Shown here piece by piece: positions 1 through 7,134 of a DNA stretch of 64,000 bases (position 1 is its first letter; each line of letters opens with the position of its first letter). The position numbers were made by a program, and so were the translations under genes. The notes under the pieces were generated by a model, which was not told the origin of the DNA, did no database searches, and worked only from the letters and a program-made list of their open reading frames with translations. The DNA is from Streptomyces xanthii (GTDB lineage Bacteria; Actinomycetota; Actinomycetes; Streptomycetales; Streptomycetaceae). The stretch covers positions 4,216,001 through 4,280,000 of the forward strand of contig NZ_CP061281.1 in NCBI RefSeq assembly GCF_014621695.1, given 5' to 3'.

Positions 1-362
1 GCGCCGCTGATGTTCAGCGACCTGGCCTTGCTGACGATGGCGGCCTTCTCCTCGGCGCTGTAGCGGGCGTCGACGCGATCTTTGCGGCGTCCCTCGGGGT
101 TGGGCTTGCGGCGGCGGGCGACTCGTCGCAGGGCGGCTTCGTCGGCGGCACGCGGCAGCGGGACGGGCACGTCAGCGACGGGCTGTTCCTCCTCGGGCAC
201 CCCCTGGTGCCCGATTGCCTCCGCCACCCCCGGGGCGGAGGCTTCCCCGTGGGACCGGCCGGTGGACGGTCCAGCGGGATACCTTGCTGGCTCGGTGGAA
301 GCTTTCGTGTTCGGCTTCACCTCCGGTGTCGTGGTCGGCAGTTGCTGCTTCGGAATGCGCAT
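1..362 (-). CDS. MobC-like plasmid mobilisation (relaxosome) protein, C-terminal part cut by window edge
   Basis: Reading leftward from an ATG at 362, an open frame of about 120 codons runs off the window. The first 75 residues are Pro/Thr/Glu-rich linker. Then comes a basic stretch (RRRKPNPEGRRKDRVDARY) followed by RYSAEEKAAIVSKARSLNIS, which resembles the ribbon-helix-helix core of MobC-type accessory proteins. These bind DNA near oriT and help the relaxase. An in-frame GTG at 434 is an alternative start; neither has a good ribosome site. The gene follows the DUF2637 gene by about 30-100 bases on the same strand, so the two are probably co-transcribed. The MobC call rests on one motif. A relaxase would be expected beyond the window. 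Confidence 0.6.
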   Translation of the reverse strand, partial: MRIPKQQLPTTTPEVKPNTKASTEPARYPAGPSTGRSHGEASAPGVAEAIGHQGVPEEEQPVADVPVPLPRAADEAALRRVARRRKPNPEGRRKDRVDARYSAEEKAAIVSKARSLNISG

Positions 363-463
363 GAGGGCCTGTTCTGTGTGGGGTGAGGGTGCGGGCGTGA
401 CCTGGACGGAGCTCGTCCCCGTGCTGACCGGCACGGGGACGAGGCGCAGGTGCTGGGCGGCGG

Positions 464-1246
464 CTAGGTGACGAGCACAGGGTCTTGGGCGCTCTGTTCC
501 TGGACGGTGGCCCCGTCGAGTTCGGCCTGGAGCGCGTCCTTCACGCGTTCCGCGTCGTCCTTGCTGATCGAACGCCCGGTGCCGCGGACCGTTTCCTCGA
601 TGTGGCGGCGAGAGGCTTTGCCGCCGCGTCCTCGTGGCGCCGTGCGGGCGAGGGCGAGCAGCTCGTGGTCGACGGGCGTTGATTCCTCGCCCGCGGTCGG
701 AGGGTTCTCGCTGACGGGCGTGGGCTCGTCAGCGATCTCCGGTGCCACGTTTGCCACGTTCCACGGTGCGGCCGCCACATCGACCGGCCGCGTCTCCTCG
801 TCAGTGCGCTCGGCGGAGAGATGGCGGTTGATGACGAGATGGAGGTGCACGGCGCCGGCGAGGGCGAGCGGGGCGATGGCGGAGAGGGCCCCGACGGTGG
901 CGTTGTCGAGGTGGAGTCGGGTGCGTTCGTTGAGGCGGACGGCGTGCAGGGCGTTGGCCCAGATGCTGGTGATCGTCGCGAGGCCGACGAGCGTCCAGAC
1001 GTAGAGGCGGGAGCGCAGTGGGGCGGTGCGCAGCACGATGAGGGCGATGACGCCGAGGGCGATGAAGCCGTCGATCACGAGCGGGAAGAGGTAGGTGAGG
1101 ACTCCCCGGATGTGGGCGGCGACGGCCATCTGGCGCAGGGCGTCGTAGGACAGCGTGAACCCCACGACGGCGAGGAGGACGACGCCGGTGCGGACGGTGC
1201 CGCCACCGCGTAGCGCGGTCGGGGATATCGGTGCAGGAGAGTGCAA
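464..1246 (-). CDS. DUF2637 domain membrane protein of the element
   Basis: 260 residues. The N-terminal 130 residues contain four hydrophobic helices (VVLLAVVGFTLSYDAL, the VLTYLFPLVIDGFIALGVIALIVL region, LYVWTLVGLATITSIWANAL, and LSAIAPLALAGAVHLHL), the pattern of DUF2637 proteins found on Streptomyces plasmids and integrative elements. The second half is hydrophilic and probably cytoplasmic, ending in a basic GRGGKASRRHIEETVRGTGRSI segment that may contact DNA or a partner. The start is a TTG at 1246 with GGAG about nine bases upstream; no ATG or GTG fits. It lies between the rep gene and the mobilisation gene on the same strand, consistent with a role in plasmid transfer or spread. The exact function of the family is not established. 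Confidence 0.8.
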   Translation of the reverse strand: MHSPAPISPTALRGGGTVRTGVVLLAVVGFTLSYDALRQMAVAAHIRGVLTYLFPLVIDGFIALGVIALIVLRTAPLRSRLYVWTLVGLATITSIWANALHAVRLNERTRLHLDNATVGALSAIAPLALAGAVHLHLVINRHLSAERTDEETRPVDVAAAPWNVANVAPEIADEPTPVSENPPTAGEESTPVDHELLALARTAPRGRGGKASRRHIEETVRGTGRSISKDDAERVKDALQAELDGATVQEQSAQDPVLVT

Positions 1247-1293
1247 GGCGGTGGGCTCCAGGTGGAGGGGTGGGGCTTGTGGGGTGGGGTGCA

Positions 1294-1486
1294 GGGGGCG
1301 TTCACGGAGGGGGCGTTCACGCGGGCCCCCTTCTAAAGGGGGCCCCGCGCGTGTACGCCTGGGCGCGTGTACGGCGTGGACGCTCGCGTGATCGTTTGAC
1401 CTGCGACTTTGCGGTGAGCGTGTACGCCGTGAGCGGGTCGTGGTGCCGTGTGTCCGTGAGGGCCGCGTGTACGGTTCCGTGAACGC
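1294..1486. repeat. Cluster of about eight GCGTGNACGC repeats (candidate iteron origin)
   Basis: The gap between the rep gene and the DUF2637 gene contains GCGTGTACGC (1349-1358, 1418-1427), GCGTGTACGG (1365-1374, 1465-1474), GCGTGGACGC (1374-1383), CCGTGAACGC (1477-1486) and two inverted copies reading GGCGTTCACG (1297-1306, 1312-1321). A 10-bp hairpin (1323-1345, arms GGGCCCCCTT/AAGGGGGCCC) sits in the middle and may also act as the rep terminator. Closely spaced repeats beside a replication initiator gene are typical of iteron origins. Origin function is an inference. Confidence 0.55.
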
Positions 1487-1508
1487 TTTCGCGGGGTCGT
1501 CGGCGGGT

Positions 1509-3038
1509 TCAGCCGACGGCGGTGAGGTGCCGGGCGGTGGCGTAGTAGCGGGCCTGCTGGCCGCCTCCGGCTCCGCCGGCGATGCCGTCGGCCTTGTTCG
1601 CCAGGCCGGTGCTGACGAGGCGTTCGAGGTGGCGGCGTGCCTTCTCGACGTCGGCGCGTTCGGGGTCGCCTGAGCCGGTCAGGACGGTCGCGAGCTCGCG
1701 GGTGCTCAGCCCGTTGGGGGCGTTGCGCAGCAGGACGGCGGGGTCCTTGCTGGGGTCGACGGTGGTGGTGCCGCGCCGGTGGTCGTGGGTGACGTCCAGC
1801 GGGCCGACTTCCCCGGTGGGGGTTTTGAGGTGGTGCAGGGTGACGGCGGGGTCGCCTGCGCGGCCGGTGACGAACAGGACGCTGCCCGCGCCGGCGGTGA
1901 ACCAGGTGGAGCCGTAGACCTGGTCGAGCGCGGGGCGCTGACCGCGCGGTGCGTCGGCGGTGGCCTTGCGCTGGTGGTGCAGTTCCAGGATCTCCACGCC
2001 GCCGCGCAGGGCGCGCATGCGGGCGTTGTGGAAGGAGACGGCCAGGCTGTCGTCGACCATGGTGCTGACGGCGTCCTTGAGGCTGTCGATCACGATGGTG
2101 TCGGCCTGGTGTGCGGCGGCGAGGTCGGCGAGGAGGTCGGGCTCCTTGTCGAGGGTGGCCGGCAGCGGGCCTTCCCAGACGACGAGCCCGTCGCGGAGGA
2201 TTTTCTCGTCGGTGTCGAAGACGCGGCGGGCCATGGCCTTGGCGATCTGCTTGGGCCGGTCCATGGCGAGGTAGAGCACCCGCCTGCTCGGCGCGACCGG
2301 CATCTCCAGGACCGTCTCGGACAGGCCGAGGCGGGCGAAGATCACCTGATGGGCGAGGGTCGTCTTTCCGACGCCGGGGGCGCCGACGATCATCAGGCTC
2401 TCGCCCGGCGCCCATACGGCCTTGTCCGGCGTACCCCACAGCGGCTCGGCGTCCGCACCGGTCTCCTTGACGAAGGACCAGCCGTCCCTGGCGAAGCGGT
2501 TGAGGCGGCCCTGCCCGGAGGCCAGCGCCCGCTCCCGCTCGGCCCGCATCTCGGCTTCGACCTCGCTGCGTATCGCCTCGGGGTCGGCACCCGGCTCTTG
2601 GGCCCGCTGAACGGTGTGGACGGCGGATGCGAGCAGTCGGCGGAGGTTGGCCTTATTGCGGATGATGTCCGCGTGGTGCTCTGTGCTGCCGACGCTGTGG
2701 TGGAGGTCGGCGAGCTGGTGCACGTAGACGAGGCCGCCGACGCGCTGGAGGTCGCCCTGTTGCTGGAGCAGCTCGGTGAGGACGACCGGGTCGGTCGGCT
2801 TGTCCTCGCGCCGCAGAGCCAGCAGCGCACGCCAGATCGTCTCGTGCGCCGGCCGGTAGAAGGCGTCGTCACCGACGATGTGCCGGACCGTGTCGATGAC
2901 GCCGCTGTCGTGCATGCAGGCGCCGAGCACCGCGCGCTCGGCGTCCATGTTGTACGGCGGCTCCACCACGTCCACGGGCGCGGAGCCGTCCTCGTATCGG
3001 GATGGCGTGTTCGGCCGGGCGTCGGCCATACTGGGCAT
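1509..3038 (-). CDS. Replication ATPase: DnaB-like N-terminal domain plus RepA/RecA-like AAA ATPase
   Basis: 509 residues from ATG 3038; a second ATG lies at 3029 and AGAGGAG precedes both. Residues about 25-140 match the DnaB N-terminal domain (NMDAERAVLGACMHDSGVID... FYRPAHETIW). A RepA-like hexameric ATPase core follows: Walker A GAPGVGKTT with Lys225, then a Walker B-like TIVIDSLKD. The C-terminus (STRELATVLTGSGDPERADVEKARRHLERLVSTGL) looks like a winged helix. Such proteins act in replication or maintenance of actinomycete plasmids and integrative elements. It lacks the full DnaB helicase C-terminal half. It faces away from the HTH regulator at 3328 and has the candidate iterons directly downstream. 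Probable role: initiator or helicase loader of the excised element. Confidence 0.75.
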   Translation of the reverse strand: MPSMADARPNTPSRYEDGSAPVDVVEPPYNMDAERAVLGACMHDSGVIDTVRHIVGDDAFYRPAHETIWRALLALRREDKPTDPVVLTELLQQQGDLQRVGGLVYVHQLADLHHSVGSTEHHADIIRNKANLRRLLASAVHTVQRAQEPGADPEAIRSEVEAEMRAERERALASGQGRLNRFARDGWSFVKETGADAEPLWGTPDKAVWAPGESLMIVGAPGVGKTTLAHQVIFARLGLSETVLEMPVAPSRRVLYLAMDRPKQIAKAMARRVFDTDEKILRDGLVVWEGPLPATLDKEPDLLADLAAAHQADTIVIDSLKDAVSTMVDDSLAVSFHNARMRALRGGVEILELHHQRKATADAPRGQRPALDQVYGSTWFTAGAGSVLFVTGRAGDPAVTLHHLKTPTGEVGPLDVTHDHRRGTTTVDPSKDPAVLLRNAPNGLSTRELATVLTGSGDPERADVEKARRHLERLVSTGLANKADGIAGGAGGGQQARYYATARHLTAVG

Positions 3039-3127
3039 CAGCTCCTCTGCTCGCGGGCCATATGGGACGGCAATCCCGGTCTCCGCGGGTCGATCGCTAG
3101 GGATGGCGGTTGAGAGGTTTGCGCTTG

Positions 3128-3154
3128 AGCCCCCGGCTGCAACCGGGGGCTTTT
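3128..3154 (+). terminator. Hairpin plus T-run in the leader of the replication gene
   Basis: AGCCCCCGG, loop CTGCAA, CCGGGGGCT, then TTTT on the plus strand. It stands about 90 bases upstream of the minus-strand rep start and has no plus-strand gene before it. It would end a short rightward transcript antisense to the rep leader, or it could be a rep leader structure. Confidence 0.5.
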
Positions 3155-3229
3155 CGCGTTCCGGGCGTGTGTCGAGCGCTCGGACCCCCGGTTTCGCGTG
3201 GGGTGGGGGAGCCATCACTATGCCACAGC

Positions 3230-3266
3230 TTCTGCGGTTCGCAGAGCCATTCTGCGAACCGCAGAA
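3230..3266. promoter_or_regulatory. Twin palindromic operators in the divergent rep / regulator promoter region
   Basis: Two 15-bp palindromes, TCTGCG-GTT-CGCAGA (3231-3245) and TCTGCG-AAC-CGCAGA (3251-3265), lie exactly 20 bp apart. Together they form a perfect 16-bp inverted repeat with a 5-bp spacer. A candidate -10 element TATTGT follows at 3274-3279, placing the operators over its -35 region, and the HTH gene starts at 3328. The spacing of about two helical turns suits two dimers on one DNA face. The HTH protein encoded next door is the obvious ligand. Confidence 0.8.
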
Positions 3267-3327
3267 TGGATGCTATTGTTCTGGTGGGCCGCTGCACCTT
3301 GCGGAGGCCGCCACGAACGGAGGTTCC

Positions 3328-3846
3328 GTGAAGGACGAGGACGCCACAGACGGCGGCGTGCTGCTCAGGGGCGAGACCAACGTCGCGGTGCGCATCAAAC
3401 TGGAGCGCGAGGCGCGCGGCTGGAGCACCAACGCCCTCTCCGACCGCCTGAACGAGGCCGGCTTCGAGATGAACCCGTCCGCGGTCTGGCGGATCGAGAA
3501 CGGCAAGCGCCGCATCAACCTCGACGAGGCCATCGGCTTCGCCGACGTCTTCGGCCTCGACCTGCGCAATCTCGTCGGCCCGCCGCAGCTGGCGGCCCAG
3601 GCCAGAGCCATGGAACTTATCGACGATGTTGTTGACGCCTTCCGTGGCACCCAGCGCGCCAACGCCGCTTTCACCGTGGCGCGCGATGCCTTCGATGCCT
3701 ACGTGGCCGAGCACCCCGACATCCGTGAGGAGGCTGAGGTCGCAGTCAGCAGCGCCATCGCAGAGGAGGCCAGCAAGCAACTGATGAAAACGTACGGACC
3801 TCCGCCCAGCGAGCCCGGCGCCGCCGCTCCCGCCGACGAGGCATAA
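3328..3846 (+). CDS. Cro/CI-type helix-turn-helix regulator of the element
   Basis: 172 residues from GTG 3328, which has GGAGG five bases upstream. Residues about 18-80 form an XRE-type HTH: VAVRIKLEREARGWSTNALSDRLNEAG, then SAVWRIENGKRRINLDEAIGFADVFGLDLRNLV. The rest is an acidic helical region with the look of an oligomerisation domain. Position and operators suggest that it controls its own promoter and the opposing rep promoter. The 131 bases after it, before the excisionase gene, show no other feature. Target genes are inferred from position only. Confidence 0.8.
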   Translation: MKDEDATDGGVLLRGETNVAVRIKLEREARGWSTNALSDRLNEAGFEMNPSAVWRIENGKRRINLDEAIGFADVFGLDLRNLVGPPQLAAQARAMELIDDVVDAFRGTQRANAAFTVARDAFDAYVAEHPDIREEAEVAVSSAIAEEASKQLMKTYGPPPSEPGAAAPADEA

Positions 3847-3977
3847 CGCCTACCATCCACACTTCCCGCCCCGGGCCCGCAAACCCCCGGCGCGGGCAGC
3901 TCACCCTCGCCATCCCAGCGATCGATCGGCGGATCGGTGTTGCCGCACCCACGCCCGCCAGAAGAGGACACCCTCCT

Positions 3978-4334
3978 TTGCGCCACGCCGCGATACCCCA
4001 TGCCCCGACTGTGCCCCTCCCGCGACTTCACCGTCCTGAGCAGGTGGCGGAGGTCCTCGGCTGCTCCACCTGGTGGGTCAAGGATCGGGCCCGCCGACGA
4101 CTCATCCCCTTCACCCGCGTCGGCCGCGCCTACCGCTTCTCGGACGAGCACCTCGCCGAGATCATCCGCATGAACGAGGCGCGGCCTGCGCTGCCGCGGC
4201 AGCAGACACCGGTCACACCCACTCGCAAATCGCCTGCTCCTCAGCCCGCCTCGGCGTCCGCCGTTCCCACTTCGCGCCTGCGAGCCAGGCCGCCACGCCG
4301 AGCACGGCAGAGCCAGTTCGGGACCGCGGCCTAG
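3978..4334 (+). CDS. xis: Excisionase-like small DNA-binding protein
   Basis: 118 residues. The core, PRLHRPEQVAEVLGCSTWWVKDRARRRLIPFTRVGRAYRFSDEHLAEIIRM, is the winged HTH of MerR/excisionase proteins. The C-terminal third is a basic, Pro/Arg-rich tail (RLRARPPRRARQSQ) likely to bind DNA without sequence specificity. It starts with TTG, with AGAGGA about ten bases upstream; a GTG eleven codons in is the alternative. It ends 27 bases before the integrase gene on the same strand, the normal xis-int pair. Expected role: bend att DNA and bias the integrase toward excision. Confidence 0.75.
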   Translation: MRHAAIPHAPTVPLPRLHRPEQVAEVLGCSTWWVKDRARRRLIPFTRVGRAYRFSDEHLAEIIRMNEARPALPRQQTPVTPTRKSPAPQPASASAVPTSRLRARPPRRARQSQFGTAA

Positions 4335-4361
4335 TCCGACGACGAAGAAGGGGAGGGATAC

Positions 4362-5882
4362 ATGGGTTTCGGCGAGAAGCGCGGAAACTACTGGCGCGGC
4401 CGCTACAAGATCGCGCCCGGCAAGCACCTCACCGTCGTCGGCGAGGACGGCAAGCCGATCAGGTTCGCGACCAAGGGCGAAGCCCAGCGCGCCGCGAGCG
4501 AGGCAGAAAACAAATACCGGCGCGGTGATTGGCGCGACCCTGCGCTCGGCCAGGAGACATTCGGCGAGTACGCGAGCCGCTGGTACGAGGCCCAGGACCT
4601 GGCCGCCTCGACGATGCAGAACTACAAGCGCCACATCGAGGAGCACCTGCTCCCCGACTTCGAGGACAAGGCGCTCGCCGGCATCCTGCGCACCGACGTC
4701 GAACTGTGGGAGAAGAAGGAGCGGGCCGTGTATGCGGCGTCCAGCGTCAAGACCTGGCGCTCGACCCTCCACCTGATCTTCGAGGATGCGATCGACGAGG
4801 GTCTGCTCACGTCCAACCCGGCAGCCAGGCGACGCGGCCGGGGCAAGCGTGCGGGCCGCTCCCGCGACCGTGGTCCGGAGAAGGTCATCACCGATGCACT
4901 CGGCATCCTGCTCACCGCAGAGCGGGCAGCCCTGCTCTCCGGCCGCGACGACGAGTTCGTCGCCACGGTCCTCAAGGGCTACACCGGCATGCGCTGGGGC
5001 GAGGTCGTCGGCCTGCAAGCGGAGTTCGTGCGTGCCAACGCCGTCCGCGTCGAGTGGCAGCTGTACGAACTGGACACGGGCGAGCTGGTGCTCTGCCCGC
5101 CCAAGGACGACAGCTACCGCACCATCGACTCGCCGGAATGGCTGTCAGCCCTGGTCCTCAACCACATCGCCCGCACGAAGCCGACGCCATGCTCCTGCCA
5201 CGGCAGGACCTACGTCTTCCGAGGCCAGGGCACAGCCCGCACCGGCGGCCACCAAGGCGCGAAGCTCGCCGACGTCGCACACCGAGCCGGCGTCTCCACG
5301 GGCACGGTGTCGAACGTCCTCAACCACCCGGACCGCGTCCGCGAGGACACCCGCATACGCGTCGAACTCGCCATCTCGGAACTCGGGTTCGTACGAGGAA
5401 GCGTCCCGTCGGAGTACGCAGCCCACTGGCGCCGCAACGGCTTCGCCACCTGGCTGTTCACCCCGGCGGTCTCCGGCTGGTACCCGAAGAAGGCGCCTCA
5501 GGAGGCCCGCCCGGTTCCGATCCTCGGCGAGCCGTGGCCGGGTATCCCAGCGCGGGGCCGAGGCGCCACCGACCGGGCGGACGCCTGCTGGCTCCCGATC
5601 GCCAAGGGCCTCACACCTCACGGCCTGCGCCACACCCACCGCACGATGATGGAGGACCTCGGCACCGAGAAGGTCCTCATGGACGAACGCATGGGCCACA
5701 TCGACGGCTCGGTCTCAGCGCGCTATGCCCACGTCACACCGGGTATGCGCCGGCGCCTCAGGGCCGGCCTGACCGAGCAGTGGGAAGGGGCAATTGAAGC
5801 TCGACTTGCCATGTCTCCCCGTACACCGGTGCGCGTACTCGACAAGATCCTGCACGCGCGGGCAACCGTAGGACGAACGTAG
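4362..5882 (+). CDS. int: Tyrosine integrase with an embedded LacI-type HTH domain
   Basis: 506 residues, ATG 4362 preceded by GGGGAGGG. Residues 10-60 are an AP2-like arm-binding region and 65-150 the SAM-like core-binding domain (FGEYASRWYEAQ...). The catalytic domain shows Arg211 (TGMRWGE), Lys248, His420-x-x-Arg423 (HGLRH), His446 (MGHIDG) and nucleophile Tyr455 (SARYAHV), so the active site is complete. Residues about 300-346 (KLADVAHRAGVSTGTVSNVL followed by NHPDRVREDTRIRVELAI) are a clear LacI-family HTH placed between the Lys and HxxR motifs. The gene points at the 3' end of tRNA-Pro 319 bases downstream. Reaction: site-specific integration and excision of the element. Confidence 0.93.
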   Translation: MGFGEKRGNYWRGRYKIAPGKHLTVVGEDGKPIRFATKGEAQRAASEAENKYRRGDWRDPALGQETFGEYASRWYEAQDLAASTMQNYKRHIEEHLLPDFEDKALAGILRTDVELWEKKERAVYAASSVKTWRSTLHLIFEDAIDEGLLTSNPAARRRGRGKRAGRSRDRGPEKVITDALGILLTAERAALLSGRDDEFVATVLKGYTGMRWGEVVGLQAEFVRANAVRVEWQLYELDTGELVLCPPKDDSYRTIDSPEWLSALVLNHIARTKPTPCSCHGRTYVFRGQGTARTGGHQGAKLADVAHRAGVSTGTVSNVLNHPDRVREDTRIRVELAISELGFVRGSVPSEYAAHWRRNGFATWLFTPAVSGWYPKKAPQEARPVPILGEPWPGIPARGRGATDRADACWLPIAKGLTPHGLRHTHRTMMEDLGTEKVLMDERMGHIDGSVSARYAHVTPGMRRRLRAGLTEQWEGAIEARLAMSPRTPVRVLDKILHARATVGRT

Positions 5883-6109
5883 TCCCTATCGGCATTGCGC
5901 TGTGGGGCCGCCGCATGGCACCGGAAGGGAGAGCTTCTACTGTGTGCCTCTGCTGCGGCGCGTGCCTTGCCCCATCCTGTTGGGACACAACCAGGCGGGC
6001 CAGTGCGGGTCAGGTGGAGGCCCCCGCCGGCTGGGCGCTCGACCTCGTCGAGCACGAGTCCTTCGTGGCTTCGCTAGTGGGGGCCACTCTGAAGCCGGAT
6101 CCCGAAGTC

Positions 6110-6142
6110 GGCTCCCAAATGGCTCCCAGATCGGCCCCCAGA
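6110..6142. repeat. Three tandem 11-bp repeats, candidate integrase arm sites
   Basis: GGCTCCCAAAT (6110-6120), GGCTCCCAGAT (6121-6131) and a weaker CGGCCCCCAGA (6132-6142) follow one another without a gap, about 60 bases inside the tRNA-Pro 3' end. Tandem repeats at this place are typical of arm-type binding sites of tyrosine integrases. Function is inferred. Confidence 0.5.
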
Positions 6143-6149
6143 CGCAAAT

Positions 6150-6183
6150 CAGGCCCGGTGCTGATTTCTCAGTACCGGGCCTG
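6150..6183. terminator. Hairpin between int and tRNA-Pro
   Basis: CAGGCCCGGTGCTGA (6150-6164), loop TTTC, TCAGTACCGGGCCTG (6169-6183). Fourteen of fifteen pairs match. It lies between the convergent integrase gene and tRNA-Pro and can stop either transcript. Confidence 0.75.
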
Positions 6184-6200
6184 ACCTGGTGTTTCGGCTG

Positions 6201-6274
6201 TCGGGGTGGCGGGATTTGAACCCACGACCTCTTCGTCCCGAACGAAGCGCGCTGCCAAGCTGCGCTACACCCCG
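6201..6274 (-). tRNA. tRNA-Pro(CGG), presumed attachment site
   Basis: Read on the minus strand, the acceptor arm CGGGGTG pairs with CACCCCG plus discriminator A. The anticodon arm CTTCG-TTCGGGA-CGAAG gives anticodon CGG. The T arm contains GTGGG-TTCAAAT-CCCGC. Length is 74 nt and CCA is not encoded. Its 3' end faces the integrase gene, so the 3' half is presumably regenerated by the element on integration (attR). Confidence 0.95.
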
Positions 6275-6322
6275 ATGTCGTTGCTCCGCTCTCTGCTGTT
6301 CTGCAGGTCGCGGCGACATCGA

Positions 6323-7090
6323 TTACTTTAGCGGACCGGCGGCCTGAGACGAAATCCGGTTTTCGGCGGGGGCGATCGCGGGGCGGATCCGGTCCAGCCC
6401 GACGAGGGCCAGAGCCAGCCCGTAGAAGGCGAGACCGAAGGTCAGGCCGTTGCCGAGGACGCCCGCGTAGCCGTGCGCGTCGACGTCCAGGAACGGGTAC
6501 GGGTAGCGGGCCGGCGTGCCCGGGGTCATGATCGCGCCGCGGACGAGGGCGAAGCCGAGGTAGGCCAGCGGGTAGGCGAGCCAGAGCGCGGCGTGCCGCA
6601 GGCGCAGGGCGCCGGGGGCGGTGAACAGGAGCCAGTCGAGGGCGGCGCCGATCGGGCTGACCGTGTGCAGGAGCTGGTTGGAGACCTGGCGGGGCCCGGT
6701 CATGACGGCCTGGGCGGCGTCGTCCGTCATGGAGAAGCCGCTGGAGTCGTTGGCCAGGATCAGGTGGTAGACGAGCCCGGTGATGCCGATGAACAGGAGC
6801 GTGCCGCCGGTGACCAGGGGCGGCAGCGCGGGGCGCCCGCTCCAGGCCCGCAGCGCGCCGGCGGCGAGGACGACCGCGACCAGGATGTTCGACTGGATCG
6901 TGAAGTAGCTCAGGACGCGCAGCACGCTGTTGCTGATCGAGAGGTCGATGACGATGCCGGTGACGGCGGCCAGGGCGACGAGCGCGCGGAAGGCGGCGGC
7001 CAGGGCCGAGGAGCGGCGCCGGAGCGGAACGGCTCCGGCGCCCTCGGGCACCGGGACGGCGGGATCGGCGCCGGCATCGGGTGTGATCAT
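6323..7090 (-). CDS. Pr6Pr family membrane protein
   Basis: 255 residues with six predicted membrane helices between about 30 and 240 (including AFRALVALAAVTGIVIDL, ILVAVVLAAGALRAW, GGTLLFIGITGLVYHLILA, WLAYPLAYLGFALVRG and GLTFGLAFYGLALALVGL). Motifs LSYFTIQSNILV, ISNQLLHTVSPIGAALDWLLF (ending as QVSNQLLHTV here) and YPYPFLDV are those of the Pr6Pr family, named for six transmembrane helices with conserved prolines. The function of the family is unknown. Start is ATG 7090. It is the first chromosomal gene beyond tRNA-Pro and ends close to the tRNA 5' side. It sits behind the metallophosphoesterase on the same strand with only 44 bases between, so they may share a transcript. Confidence 0.85.
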   Translation of the reverse strand: MITPDAGADPAVPVPEGAGAVPLRRRSSALAAAFRALVALAAVTGIVIDLSISNSVLRVLSYFTIQSNILVAVVLAAGALRAWSGRPALPPLVTGGTLLFIGITGLVYHLILANDSSGFSMTDDAAQAVMTGPRQVSNQLLHTVSPIGAALDWLLFTAPGALRLRHAALWLAYPLAYLGFALVRGAIMTPGTPARYPYPFLDVDAHGYAGVLGNGLTFGLAFYGLALALVGLDRIRPAIAPAENRISSQAAGPLK

Positions 7091-7134
7091 GCCGCCACGC
7101 TAGAGCGGCCCGACCGGCCGGGCGAGCCGAAGCC

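Larger units (their letters stand above)
5883..6200. other. Gene-free att-proximal region of the element
   Basis: No convincing gene. Short overlapping frames here lack ribosome sites and family features. The stretch holds three tandem 11-bp repeats (6110-6142) and a hairpin terminator (6150-6183), both described separately. This is the expected position of integrase arm sites next to attR. Confidence 0.7.
1..6240. mobile_element. Right end of an integrative (mobilisable or conjugative) element in tRNA-Pro
   Basis: Genes from the left edge to about 6200 are element functions: mobilisation protein, DUF2637 membrane protein, replication ATPase, HTH regulator, excisionase and tyrosine integrase. 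The integrase is the last gene before the 3' end of tRNA-Pro(CGG), which is the usual arrangement for actinomycete integrative elements. Host core genes begin directly beyond the tRNA. The boundary is inferred to lie inside the 3' half of the tRNA. The left boundary, a relaxase and a TraB-like translocase are not in view, so whether the element conjugates by itself cannot be decided here. A second copy of the tRNA 3' end was not seen in the first 6.2 kb. Confidence 0.85.

Noticed and set aside
5259..5400. A separate LacI-family repressor gene
   Set aside because: The LacI-like HTH is in the same frame as the integrase with no stop or start between, and both halves of the integrase catalytic site flank it. 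It is an inserted domain.
5895..6184. Short genes between int and tRNA-Pro
   Set aside because: Three overlapping frames, none with a ribosome site or family features. The region contains repeats and a terminator instead.
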